DNA of 13,812 nucleotides from a bacterium (GTDB lineage: Bacteria > Bacteroidota > Ignavibacteria > Kapaibacteriales > UBA961): contig JALHLL010000018.1 in assembly GCA_022844575.1 (NCBI GenBank), positions 12,691 to 26,502 on the forward strand. Direction: 5' to 3'. The first letter of the stretch is position 1. Each line of letters starts with the position of its first letter. The translations under genes were made by a program, and so were the position numbers. Shown one piece after another: positions 6,736 through 13,812 of this stretch. The notes below the pieces were generated by a model. The model made no database searches. It worked only from the letters and a program-made list of their open reading frames with translations, and was not told the DNA's origin.

Positions 6736-6764
6736 GAAACTTTATGAGTTCTCATAAAAGTTTC
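6736..6764. repeat. Long hairpin between -7 element and gene remnant
   Basis: GAAACTTTATGA and TCATAAAAGTTTC form arms of 12 bp with one bulged A around a GTTC loop. On the minus strand it would fall at the very 5' end of the transcript begun near 6771. No T-run follows on either strand, so it is a leader structure or DNA site rather than a terminator. Confidence 0.5.
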
Positions 6765-6777
6765 AAACTCTACTATA

Positions 6778-6785
6778 CAAAAGTA
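6778..6785 (-). promoter_or_regulatory. -7 element (TACTTTTG), leftward
   Basis: On the minus strand this reads TACTTTTG, an exact TAnnTTTG match. It points toward the hairpin, the gene remnant and DUF6157. A -33 TTTG was not found. The rest of 6786-6952, before the FMN reductase gene, shows only a 7-bp ATAAAAT/ATTTTAT symmetry and a CATATG, with no plus-strand TAnnTTTG. Confidence 0.35.
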
Positions 6786-6952
6786 CGAAGATTTAAATAC
6801 TCGATTTCATAAAATTAGTTATCATTTTATCATTCATATGACACTTTTTATAACCATAATACGTACATTCGTAAATGCTGCTTCAAAGCTGATAAATCTT
6901 TCAATCTGCCAAAACGCAAGATTGTTCTCACACAATACACATTTAGTAATCA

Positions 6953-7534
6953 ATGAATGCTCTAATTGTCATAAGCAGTACAAGACCCGAATCCGTTTCA
7001 GCAGCCGCAGCACTCCTTACCGCCGAGTATCTGAGTAAGTCGGGTACATCAGTACACACTTTAGATTTGCGCCAAACGCCGTTACCGTTGTTTTCGGAAA
7101 ATAATCGCTCAATGCCCGAATATGCCGATATCCTATCATTAGTGCATAATGCAGATTGTTATATACTTAGTACACCTGATTTTCACGGTTCCATGTCGGG
7201 CATTCTAAAAAACTTTCTTGATTATTTTTGGACGGAATTTGCAGGAAAACTGTTCGGAATAATATGCGCCTCCCATGATAAAGGATTAACCGCAATGGAT
7301 CATATCCGTACCGTTATCAGACAATGTTACGGTTGGTCCTTACCATACGGTGTAGGACTTTCGGAGTTTGACTTTAGTCAACATGGCTCTCCGAATAACG
7401 ACCGCGTTAGCAAACGTTTGCAGATGTTTGCACGCGATATTGCTATTTACGGTAATCTTATAAGCGAACAACGTTTAAAAGATTTGGAAGGAAATGAAGA
7501 GATGACATATATGGCTCGTTATCGAGAACAATGA
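6953..7534 (+). CDS. NADPH-dependent FMN reductase family protein
   Basis: A 193-residue flavodoxin-fold protein (PF03358 type) that would reduce FMN, quinones or related acceptors with NAD(P)H in the cytosol. Visible landmarks are the first strand and phosphate loop MNALIVISSTRPESVS (1-16) and the diagnostic TPDFHGSMSGILKNFLDYF (74-92), which holds the flavin contact and dimer helix. Next comes GKLFGIICASH (98-108), corresponding to the third flavin loop. Length is normal (about 180-200). ATG 6953 begins the first beta strand directly. The physiological acceptor is not predictable. The T9SS protease gene follows 59 bp later; a shared transcript is possible but no functional link is obvious. 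Confidence 0.88.
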   Translation: MNALIVISSTRPESVSAAAALLTAEYLSKSGTSVHTLDLRQTPLPLFSENNRSMPEYADILSLVHNADCYILSTPDFHGSMSGILKNFLDYFWTEFAGKLFGIICASHDKGLTAMDHIRTVIRQCYGWSLPYGVGLSEFDFSQHGSPNNDRVSKRLQMFARDIAIYGNLISEQRLKDLEGNEEMTYMARYREQ

Positions 7535-7593
7535 AACAAAATATGTAACTATTTCATCGTTACGTAGTCAATAGTGCGTATCATGGAGTTACA

Positions 7594-10443
7594 ATGATTG
7601 TACGATTACTCTTTTCCTTATTATTATTTTTTACCATTCTCAATATAGTTTCGGCACAAGAAATAATATCGGGCAGGGTTATTATTAAGTTTCGTGAAAA
7701 TTCGGTCGAATATGAAGACTGGTTGAACAATAGTCGTTCCGGTGCTATAAACACTTTGAAACCGATTCTCGTCAATCATACTTCGGTACCGTATGTTCGT
7801 GATGCAGTTTTACAAGCTATTCGTCGCAAAAAACAATCTAATACCTCCTTACTTCGTACTTCATATAATAGTAGTTTGGAAAGAATAGCCATTATTGAAT
7901 ATAATGATACCATCGATCCCTTTGTTCTTTCTTCAAAACTAAAATCCTACCCCTTTATAGAGTATGCAGAACCTGTATATAAACGCTCCCTCCTTTTCAC
8001 ACCTAACGATTCATTATTTCAAGACCAGTATTGGATACGCAATATAAAAGTACCGGAAGCAATAGATATAATCCCTCCAAACAGTTCAGTAATAATAGCA
8101 ATTACAGATACCGGTGTTGATTATACACACCCTGATTTGGCTCAAAATATTTGGGTTAACCCCGGTGAGGATGGTAAGGACAATTCCGGAATTGATAAAA
8201 GATCGAATGGTATTGATGATGATAAAAACGGCTTTACTGATGATTGGCATGGTTGGGATTTTATGAGCAATGTGGCAAATGAAGGAGACAATAATCCTTC
8301 ACCCGGTCATTTACACGGCACTCATGTTGCCGGAATTGCAGGCGCAGTAACGAACAATAGAATCGGAATTGCAGGCACGAATCCTTTTGCAAAAATACTC
8401 TCTATAAAAATCAGTACAGACCAACCGGCCGAAGGTGTAGCTTTTGGACATGAAGCCATTTTGTACGCAGCAGCCGTCGGAGCGCAAGTTATTAATTGTA
8501 GTTGGGGTAATCAGGGTTATCAAGAATCTGAACGAGAAGCCGTTAAAGAAGCAGTTCTTCTGGGTGCTGTTGTTGTGGCTGCAAGTGGCAATTCAGGAAT
8601 TAACGGAGCATTCTATCCGGCAGCATATCCCGAAGCTTTATCGGTTGCCTCAGTAAAAAGTGACGATGCACGTTCAAGCTTTTCCAATTTTCATAATACG
8701 GTAGATATTTCAGCACCCGGGCAAAATATTATCTCGACCATTTTAGGTGGAGACTATGGCTATAATAGCGGAACCTCTATGGCTTCACCTTGTGCCGCGG
8801 CAGTCGTTGGCTTGGCAAAAATAATATACCCCGATTATACGCCCGAACAAATCAATGAGCATATTAAAGCCACTACCGATAATATAGATACACTTAATAA
8901 AGAATTTGTAGGATTATTGGGTACCGGTAGAATAAATGCATATAAAACGGTTGCGGAAAAAAATGTGAGGGCGGTTCGTTTATTACCTGTTTCAATAATC
9001 GAAGAGTTTAATGACGGAATATATGAGGCAGGCGAAACAATTACTGTTGATTTAACGGTAAAAAATGTACTAGCCCCTTTGGCAAATGCAACAATGGAAG
9101 TACTTTCTCCTAAAGATTTTACATTACCGATACTTAATGGTAACTACACTCTTGGCAAAATGGGGAGTCTGGAAGAAAAATCATTACAAATACCATGCTC
9201 ATTTACAATTCCGAATAATTGTCCTCCTGATTTTTTAGCCGTATTTCCGGTTATTATATCCGATACGGGTAATTTTACAAGAATGGAAAACTTTACAATT
9301 TTATTGAATCCCACATATCGCACAATAAATGGAAATAATATTACACTTACTGTAAATAGTAGAGGAAACTTATGCTATAATGATTACCCTAATAATACAC
9401 AGGGAGTGGGCTTACGTTGGAAAAACGGTTCAAATTTGTGTTATGAAGCAGGTCTAATTACAGGATCATCATATGATAGTATTTCAAATGTAGTACGTGG
9501 TTCGCAAAGCGGTTTTCAAAACAGAGACTTTGCACCAATAGATATTTTTCAGCTAACAAAACCCGGTAGTATTTCATCTTTAGATGGTGCAACTCGTTTT
9601 TCAGACAAAAATTCAATAACAAGAGCCGGTCTTGATATTGAGCAAAAAACATATCAGTTTAATACGACCGATGCAAAAGATTTAGTATTCCTAAACTATC
9701 GCATTACCAATAATACTAATAAAAAACTCGATTCCATTTATTTCGGATTATTCTTCGATTGGGATATAGGACCGGCAGGTGATAATAATTATGTCGGTTT
9801 CGATAATCAGTACGGTTACGGGTTATGTTATAATGTTGAAATAGATTCCTTGCCCGCTGTAGCTGTTCAATTGACTACACCTCAGCAACTTAATTATACC
9901 GCTATTGACAATGGCATAAGTTTACATAATGGTTTTGTACTACGTGAGAAATGGAATAGTATAAGTAGGGGTGTATTGGATAGAGAATCTGCAATAGGTG
10001 ATGCAAGTATGGTAATTGGTGCCGGAAATATTGTTCTTGAACCAAATGAGAGTACCGATGTAGGCTTTGTTATCGGTGTATCAGAAAAGGTAAAAGATTT
10101 AAAAGAGCTTATGAAATCTGCTCAGAATATTGCAATAGAAAGAAATATAGCAAGCGGTTTCGTTTGGCAATCCATACCGCCGGCATCTTCCATAACAAAC
10201 CTCTTTCCCAATCCCGTAAAGGAAAATGTGATTTCATTGACACTTAATGTGACATACAGACATAATATTATTATTGAACTATACGATGCACTCGGGCAAT
10301 TACAAGAAATCGTATTGGAGGAAACTCTTAATGCGGGAACTTTCCAAAAAACGGTTTCCTTGAACGGGTATAGTTCCGGGACATATTTTATACGCCTTAA
10401 ACAGAATGGCGGCAATAACGTTATACCACTTCAAATAGATTGA
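7594..10443 (+). CDS. Secreted S8 (subtilisin) peptidase with T9SS type A sorting domain
   Basis: A 949-residue serine protease. It starts with a signal peptide (1-21, cut after VSAQ or VSA). A propeptide-like region follows (about 22-130, with GRVIIKFRENS and YAEPVY). The catalytic domain (about 140-450) has Asp172 in ITDTGVDYTHPDL, His241 in HGTHVAGIAG, oxyanion Asn333 in AASGNSG, and Ser395 in GTSMASPCAAAVVGL, so the triad is intact. A beta-rich stretch with an Ig-like part (about 460-565) and a larger Asn-rich domain (about 570-865, NYRITNNTNKKLDSIYFGLF and FDWDIG) follow. The last 80 residues, from LFPNPVKENVISL at 870 to GTYFIRLKQNG, are the type IX secretion sorting domain, removed during surface anchoring or release. 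Substrate is unknown. The histone H1-like gene begins 4 bp after the stop. Confidence 0.93.
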   Translation: MIVRLLFSLLLFFTILNIVSAQEIISGRVIIKFRENSVEYEDWLNNSRSGAINTLKPILVNHTSVPYVRDAVLQAIRRKKQSNTSLLRTSYNSSLERIAIIEYNDTIDPFVLSSKLKSYPFIEYAEPVYKRSLLFTPNDSLFQDQYWIRNIKVPEAIDIIPPNSSVIIAITDTGVDYTHPDLAQNIWVNPGEDGKDNSGIDKRSNGIDDDKNGFTDDWHGWDFMSNVANEGDNNPSPGHLHGTHVAGIAGAVTNNRIGIAGTNPFAKILSIKISTDQPAEGVAFGHEAILYAAAVGAQVINCSWGNQGYQESEREAVKEAVLLGAVVVAASGNSGINGAFYPAAYPEALSVASVKSDDARSSFSNFHNTVDISAPGQNIISTILGGDYGYNSGTSMASPCAAAVVGLAKIIYPDYTPEQINEHIKATTDNIDTLNKEFVGLLGTGRINAYKTVAEKNVRAVRLLPVSIIEEFNDGIYEAGETITVDLTVKNVLAPLANATMEVLSPKDFTLPILNGNYTLGKMGSLEEKSLQIPCSFTIPNNCPPDFLAVFPVIISDTGNFTRMENFTILLNPTYRTINGNNITLTVNSRGNLCYNDYPNNTQGVGLRWKNGSNLCYEAGLITGSSYDSISNVVRGSQSGFQNRDFAPIDIFQLTKPGSISSLDGATRFSDKNSITRAGLDIEQKTYQFNTTDAKDLVFLNYRITNNTNKKLDSIYFGLFFDWDIGPAGDNNYVGFDNQYGYGLCYNVEIDSLPAVAVQLTTPQQLNYTAIDNGISLHNGFVLREKWNSISRGVLDRESAIGDASMVIGAGNIVLEPNESTDVGFVIGVSEKVKDLKELMKSAQNIAIERNIASGFVWQSIPPASSITNLFPNPVKENVISLTLNVTYRHNIIIELYDALGQLQEIVLEETLNAGTFQKTVSLNGYSSGTYFIRLKQNGGNNVIPLQID

Positions 10444-10447
10444 TACC

Positions 10448-10654
10448 ATGGACAAATACAAAAAACTTGTTGAGCTGGTTAGAAACCTTGAAACCGATTA
10501 CCGAAAATTTTTTGAACAGGAAAATAGAGAAGCCGGAGTACGCGTTCGCAAGCAATTACAGTCAATACGTGCTCTCGCCAAAGCCATACGATGTGATATT
10601 CAGGAGACTAAACAGGATTTTGCCCCTAAAATCGTCCACCAGCCCAAACAATAG
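10448..10654 (+). CDS. Histone H1-like (Hc1-type) DNA-binding protein
   Basis: A 68-residue basic, helical protein resembling the short histone H1 (Hc1, PF07432-like) proteins of Bacteroidota, Chlorobi and Chlamydiae, which bind DNA and compact the nucleoid. The family pattern is visible: MDKYKKLVELVRNLETD (1-17) helix, KFF..ENREAGVRVRKQLQ (about 20-38) with the basic RVRKQLQ face, then a second helix RALAKAIRCDIQETK. The long lysine/alanine tail of chlamydial Hc1 is absent, as in Bacteroidota members. ATG 10448 lies 4 bp after the protease stop, so translational coupling is likely. An alternative frame over the same DNA (10440-10739) is not protein-like. Confidence in the family is good; the gene's in vivo role is inferred. 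Confidence 0.82.
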   Translation: MDKYKKLVELVRNLETDYRKFFEQENREAGVRVRKQLQSIRALAKAIRCDIQETKQDFAPKIVHQPKQ

Positions 10655-10658
10655 AGTG

Positions 10659-10674
10659 TATGAATTCGTTCATA
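10659..10674. repeat. TATGAA-TTCG-TTCATA hairpin/palindrome
   Basis: A perfect 6-bp inverted repeat around a TTCG tetraloop, 4 bp after the histone-like gene's stop and 4 bp before the next -7 element. No T-run follows, so it is not a standard terminator. Its position suits an operator or an mRNA 3' stabilising hairpin. Confidence 0.4.
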
Positions 10675-10678
10675 ACCG

Positions 10679-10686
10679 TAATTTTG
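10679..10686 (+). promoter_or_regulatory. -7 element (TAATTTTG) upstream of first cyclophilin
   Basis: An exact TAnnTTTG match about 50 nt upstream of ATG 10736. The nonamer ATTTTGTAC that begins inside it (10681-10689) recurs at 10709-10717, 28 bp later, although the second copy lacks the TA of the consensus. A -33 TTTG is not evident. Confidence 0.4.
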
Positions 10687-10735
10687 TACTTCTATTGATT
10701 ACATTGAAATTTTGTACAATTACTTATCAATACCT

Positions 10736-11467
10736 ATGACAAAGCAAGTAAAAACATTGTTGGTGCCACTTATTACCTTGTTCATTATGATTCTGGCCAT
10801 TACACCGTTTGTAATGACTGCGGAAAAAGGTAAGGGGCAAACTGAACAAACACCCCAAAAAGACAAAACAAACAAAGGAAAACCTACAAAATCTTCAACA
10901 AACAAAGGACAGCAGAAAAAGATGGTCGTTACTCCTGCGGGCTGGGTTGCCCCCGTTGATTCGAAAGACAAAAATTACCCACGGTATGTTATTTCGGTAA
11001 CACAAGGCGGCACAAAACTTGGTGATATTATCATAGAACTATTTAATGATGTTGCGCCAAAACATGTTGCAAACTTCGAGGAATTAGCTAATTCCGAATA
11101 TTATAATGGTACTGCATTTCATAGAGTAATTCCTAATTTCATGATTCAGGGTGGTGATCCTAACTCACGCAAAGGTGACCCGAGCACATGGTGTATGGGC
11201 GATACGTAGCAAAAACGAGTACCTGCGGAATTCAATAAAATAGACCATAAGAGAGGTATTATTTCCGCTGCACGTTCAAATGATCCGAATAGCGCAAGTT
11301 CGCAATTTTTCATCTGCGTTGCCGACTCCCCTTGGTTGAACGGACAATATACGGTATATGGTCAGGTATTGAGCGGAATGGATGTTGCAGATAAAATTGT
11401 AAATTCGAAACGCGATAAGAACGATAGACCGGATGTAAAGATAGAAATGACCGTGCAAAAGTTTTAA
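10736..11467 (+). pseudogene. Cyclophilin-type peptidyl-prolyl isomerase gene with in-frame amber codon
   Basis: A membrane-anchored or exported cyclophilin (PF00160) that would catalyse proline cis/trans isomerisation outside the cytoplasm. The frame from ATG 10736 has a hydrophobic anchor or signal (about 8-28), a Lys/Thr/Gly/Gln-rich linker (30-62) and the cyclophilin domain from about 83. That domain has AFHRVIPNFMIQGGDP (127-142, catalytic Arg130). TAG at 11207-11209 (codon 158) interrupts it. The same frame then continues without any other stop for 85 more codons: VPAEFNKIDHKRGIISAAR, ASSQFFICVADSPWLNG and QYTVYGQVLSGMDVADKIV, to TAA at 11465-11467. One base substitution is enough to explain the break. 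A TTG codon at 10712 could add 8 residues, but ATG 10736 gives the better signal. Other genes here stop at TAG, so general recoding is unlikely. It is either a fresh pseudogene or a base-call error. Confidence 0.85.
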
Positions 11468-11487
11468 GTATATAAACATACAATTCA

Positions 11488-11523
11488 GGCGGGAAGTTTA
11501 TATATATCTCCCGCCTTTTTTTT
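11488..11523 (+). terminator. Rho-independent terminator
   Basis: GGCGGGA (11488-11494) and TCCCGCC (11509-11515) form a perfect GC-rich 7-bp stem with a 14-base AT loop, followed by eight T (11516-11523). It lies 20 bp after the first cyclophilin's stop and only 12 bp before the second cyclophilin's ATG. Confidence 0.9.
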
Positions 11524-11535
11524 ACCGAAGAATCT

Positions 11536-12162
11536 ATGACAAATAGTAAACAATTCATTTTTACCTTTTTGGTCGCATTCTTATTTGCAGTTTCATCAAA
11601 AGGGCAGATTGTAAGTAATGGGAGTGCTGTTTTACTTGAACCCCAAGCTGAGATAACGGCAATAGTTGAGATGATAACAACAAAAGGAACAATTACAATA
11701 GGTCTTTACGGTAAAGATGCTCCGATGACGGTAGGCAACTTCATCGGTCTAATAAAAGAAAAATTCTACGATAGTATTTTGTTCCATAGAATTGTTAAAG
11801 ATTTTGTCATACAGGTCGGCGATGAAAGAACGAAGAACCCGAAACTAAAAGCCGCATGGGGTACAGGCGGAAAAAGTTTTTATGGCTCACCATTTAAGGA
11901 TGAACTTAGTCCTGAAGCACCGAGTTATCAGAGTGGATATCAGCGAGGTGTAGTTGCTATGGCAAATAGTGGTCCTAATACAAATACAAGTCAGTTTTTT
12001 ATTTGTCTCACTAATCTCTCGCTTGCCAAAAGCTATACTATTTTCGGAAAAGTATTAAACGGGCTGCACATAGTTGATGCTATTGCTGCAACGTCTTCCG
12101 ATAGCGGCAGTGGTTCTGAAGAGGTGCGAATAATCTCCGTCTCCATTAAAAAACAATACTAA
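11536..12162 (+). CDS. Secreted cyclophilin-type peptidyl-prolyl cis-trans isomerase
   Basis: A 208-residue exported cyclophilin. The signal peptide covers about residues 1-23 (hydrophobic FIFTFLVAFLFAVSS, cut near KGQ). The cyclophilin domain (about 43-206) shows TTKGTITIGLYGKDAPMTV, the catalytic LFHRIVKDFVIQVGD (82-96, Arg85) where most relatives read FMIQGGD, then WGTGG (108-112), AMANSGPNTNTSQFFIC (141-157) and YTIFGKVLNGLHIVDAI. Length is normal for a periplasmic family member. It follows the broken paralogue directly and could cover its function. The PD40 gene begins 17 bp downstream and is probably co-transcribed. Where its own promoter lies is unclear, since a strong terminator ends 12 bp before the ATG. 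Confidence 0.9.
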   Translation: MTNSKQFIFTFLVAFLFAVSSKGQIVSNGSAVLLEPQAEITAIVEMITTKGTITIGLYGKDAPMTVGNFIGLIKEKFYDSILFHRIVKDFVIQVGDERTKNPKLKAAWGTGGKSFYGSPFKDELSPEAPSYQSGYQRGVVAMANSGPNTNTSQFFICLTNLSLAKSYTIFGKVLNGLHIVDAIAATSSDSGSGSEEVRIISVSIKKQY

Positions 12163-12179
12163 TCCTATTTATTCAATCA

Positions 12180-13028
12180 ATGAGATTAGTATTACCATAT
12201 TATCTATTGTTTTTTTCATTTGTCATTAATGTACACGCCCAAAATGAGAATACGTGGACACCGCCTAAGAATATTGAGCAACTGAATACAGTTGATGATG
12301 AATATTCACCGACCGTCTATGCTAAGAAATCTCTCATGCTTTTCTGCTCGGGTTCAAAAACGCAGTTTTCCGTAAAATACTTTGGTTTTTCTCAGTTAGA
12401 GAAATCCGCTTCGATTACAACACAAGAATTGCTGCTCAAGCCAAAACCATTGTTCTTGCGTTTTACTCAAAACGATCGGGTGTTTTTTAGTACTTCTTCG
12501 ATAGGCAAAAGACGTTCACAAATGTCATTGTTTTCAACTACGGCTGACAGCGTGTTTTTACCTATGGCATCTAAAACAACAATCGCACAATCTGAAGATT
12601 TTAATTCACACCCTACCGTAAATGCCGATGGCACTATTTTGATTTTTGCATCCGATAGAGCCGGAGGTTTCGGCGGAACTGACCTATGGACAATGCAGAA
12701 ATTAGGTGATAATACATGGTCAGAACCGGAAAATATCGGTGAGAGCATCAATACACCCGGTAATGAAATAACCCCCTATCTTGTAAAAAACGATACTCTT
12801 TATTTCTCATCGGACGGCATGGGAGGAAAAGGTGGATTCGAGATTCTTATGTCTTTCAGAGATCAAGGTGTATGGCAGCCACCAATTCCATTAGCAGATA
12901 TTAATTCGGAAGGAAACGACTCGGATTTTATCATACTCTCCGATAATAAGAGCATTTTCTGTTCCGATAGACAAGAAGGTAAAGGCTGCTTGGATTTATA
13001 TATTACAAAAAGGATAACCGAAAAATAA
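12180..13028 (+). CDS. Secreted PD40 (WD40-like) beta-propeller protein
   Basis: A 282-residue exported protein. The signal peptide is residues 1-20 (cut after NVHA). The mature part contains PD40/TolB-like propeller blades. The clearest are SHPTVNADGTILIFASDR (143-160) followed by GGFGGTDLW (162-170), and ITPYLVKNDTLYFSSDG followed by GGKGGFEI (about 197-222), then IILSDNKSIFCSDR and GKGCLDLY (about 251-274). A weaker blade starts at DEYSPTVYAKKSLMLFCSG (40-58). Such blades occur at the N-terminus of large Bacteroidota OmpA-family proteins, including the T9SS component PorE, but here no OmpA domain or T9SS tail follows. The protein ends just after the last blade. Function is unknown; a periplasmic or surface binding role is inferred. 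It sits 17 bp after the cyclophilin gene. Confidence 0.8.
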   Translation: MRLVLPYYLLFFSFVINVHAQNENTWTPPKNIEQLNTVDDEYSPTVYAKKSLMLFCSGSKTQFSVKYFGFSQLEKSASITTQELLLKPKPLFLRFTQNDRVFFSTSSIGKRRSQMSLFSTTADSVFLPMASKTTIAQSEDFNSHPTVNADGTILIFASDRAGGFGGTDLWTMQKLGDNTWSEPENIGESINTPGNEITPYLVKNDTLYFSSDGMGGKGGFEILMSFRDQGVWQPPIPLADINSEGNDSDFIILSDNKSIFCSDRQEGKGCLDLYITKRITEK

Positions 13029-13063
13029 TCAGTTACCCTTTTTGTAAATCGTGATATTATTAT

Positions 13064-13812
13064 TTAAGAATATCTTTTTTTGATATTAGGTACTACATAC
13101 TCAAAAAAGGTTCTTTCGAAATCATATTCTGCCTTCCATCCCCAATCATTAAGTGCTGACTCATCTTTTACATCGGAACACCAAGAATCAACAATACCCT
13201 GACGGCGCATATCCGGCTGAAATGCAACAGAGGAATTCGGAAATGCTTTCTGTACAAGTTGATTGAACTCTTCTGCCGAGGGTGCAAATGCACCTATATT
13301 ATACACTTTTCTGGTCAATTTTTGTAGTGGTGCATGCGCTAATTCAACCAATGCCCTAATTCCGTCCGGCATAGCCATAAATGGTATTTTAGTATCCTCA
13401 CGAACAAAACAATTATAATGTTTATTCTGAGCGGCATGATGTATCATTTCGGGTCCATAATCACTTGTACCACCGGATGGTACTGTAAAAGCGGAAATTA
13501 AACCGGGGAAACGCACAGCTCTAAAATCTATATACCCTGATTCTCTTTCTTCAGATAATTGTTTAAATCTGTCGGCATAATATCTGCCGAGATGCTCACA
13601 GTAAAGTTTATTAACACCGTACATTGTCATAGGTGTTAAATACTGGTCTTCCGTAATCGCACCCGCGTTCATTTTTTCTTCAAGTGTAGGTATTCCATAT
13701 ACAGCGATAGTACTCGGGAATAAGAATTTGACAGGTACATTACGTCTTTTTCCTACTCTCTGGGCAATGTTCAATAAGTGGTGAGTTCCTTCGACATTTA
13801 CCTTTTGTGCCA
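13064..13812 (-). CDS. L-threonine 3-dehydrogenase, short-chain (SDR) type, 5' end beyond window
   Basis: An NAD-dependent extended-SDR protein, open to the window's right edge (249 codons seen, N-terminal NAD-binding half missing). The best match is the UDP-galactose-epimerase-like L-threonine dehydrogenase, which oxidises L-threonine to 2-amino-3-ketobutyrate. Signature stretches are FLFPSTIAVYG, PMTMYGVNKLYCEHLGRYYA (the YxxxK pair Y/K), FRAVRFPGLISAFTVPSGGT and SDYGPEMIHHAAQ, CFVREDTKIPFMAMPDGIRA, VYNIGAFAPSAEEF, and DSWCSDVKDESALNDWGW. These are all typical of this subfamily. The coding frame continues upstream of the TTG at 13774 (AQKVNVEGTHHLL), which therefore is not the start. It converges on the PD40 gene with 35 bp between the ends and no strong terminator. 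Confidence 0.88.
   Translation of the reverse strand, partial: AQKVNVEGTHHLLNIAQRVGKRRNVPVKFLFPSTIAVYGIPTLEEKMNAGAITEDQYLTPMTMYGVNKLYCEHLGRYYADRFKQLSEERESGYIDFRAVRFPGLISAFTVPSGGTSDYGPEMIHHAAQNKHYNCFVREDTKIPFMAMPDGIRALVELAHAPLQKLTRKVYNIGAFAPSAEEFNQLVQKAFPNSSVAFQPDMRRQGIVDSWCSDVKDESALNDWGWKAEYDFERTFFEYVVPNIKKRYS

Noticed and set aside
6838..7038. 66-residue frame overlapping the start of the FMN reductase gene
   Set aside because: Out of frame with a well-supported gene and lacking any motif.
7543..7565. ATGTAAC/GTTACGT inverted repeat after the FMN reductase gene
   Set aside because: Short, AT-rich and without a T-run; too weak to call a terminator.
10440..10739. 99-residue frame overlapping the histone-like gene
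   Set aside because: The overlapping 68-residue frame matches a known family and fits the spacing after the protease stop; the longer frame has no family features.
11207..11209. TAG as a recoded sense codon (for example pyrrolysine)
   Set aside because: TAG ends the PaiB-like and histone-like genes normally, and nothing in the window suggests suppression machinery.

Overview
The window looks like chromosomal DNA of a Gram-negative member of the Bacteroidota/FCB group (Bacteroidota, Ignavibacteria or Kapabacteria type). Four things in the sequence point there: lipid A genes (outer membrane), a secreted subtilisin ending in a type IX secretion (T9SS) sorting domain, a short eukaryote-like histone H1 (Hc1-type) protein, and several copies of the Bacteroidota -7 promoter element TAnnTTTG close to gene starts. 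The DNA is AT-rich. I saw no phage, insertion sequence, CRISPR array, rRNA or tRNA. The genus cannot be fixed from the sequence alone.

Layout. 1-2261 (minus): a leftward envelope block of lpxB, an overlapping DUF374 acyltransferase, and a secreted probable outer-membrane protein cut by the window edge. 2377-4139 (plus): a PaiB-like FMN-binding protein followed by a prenyltransferase/squalene-cyclase-repeat protein. 4185-5091 (minus): a YitT-family membrane protein gene broken by two single-base deletions in homopolymers. 5092-6069: almost 1 kb with no credible protein gene. On the plus strand it holds an orphan -7 element, a stretch of about 330 nt whose two ends pair over a long distance and which encloses several hairpins, two short repeats, and a strong hairpin followed by six T. 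I read this as a candidate undescribed structured non-coding RNA. 6070-6785 (minus): a DUF6157 gene, preceded by the 3' remnant of a possible SPFH/flotillin-like gene, a hairpin and a -7 element. 6953-7534 (plus): an NADPH-dependent FMN reductase. 7594-10654 (plus): a 949-residue T9SS subtilase with the histone H1-like gene 4 bp behind it. 10679-13028 (plus): a cyclophilin gene with an in-frame amber codon, a textbook terminator, a second secreted cyclophilin, and a secreted PD40 beta-propeller protein. 13064-13812 (minus): the 3' part of a short-chain-type L-threonine dehydrogenase gene.

The genes form several small envelope and secretion units rather than one pathway: outer-leaflet lipid synthesis, T9SS export of a protease, and periplasmic or surface folding catalysts. 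Two genes carry inactivating lesions (three events in all), so either recent decay or consensus errors in the assembly should be considered. The most interesting object is the gene-free 5366-5975 interval.
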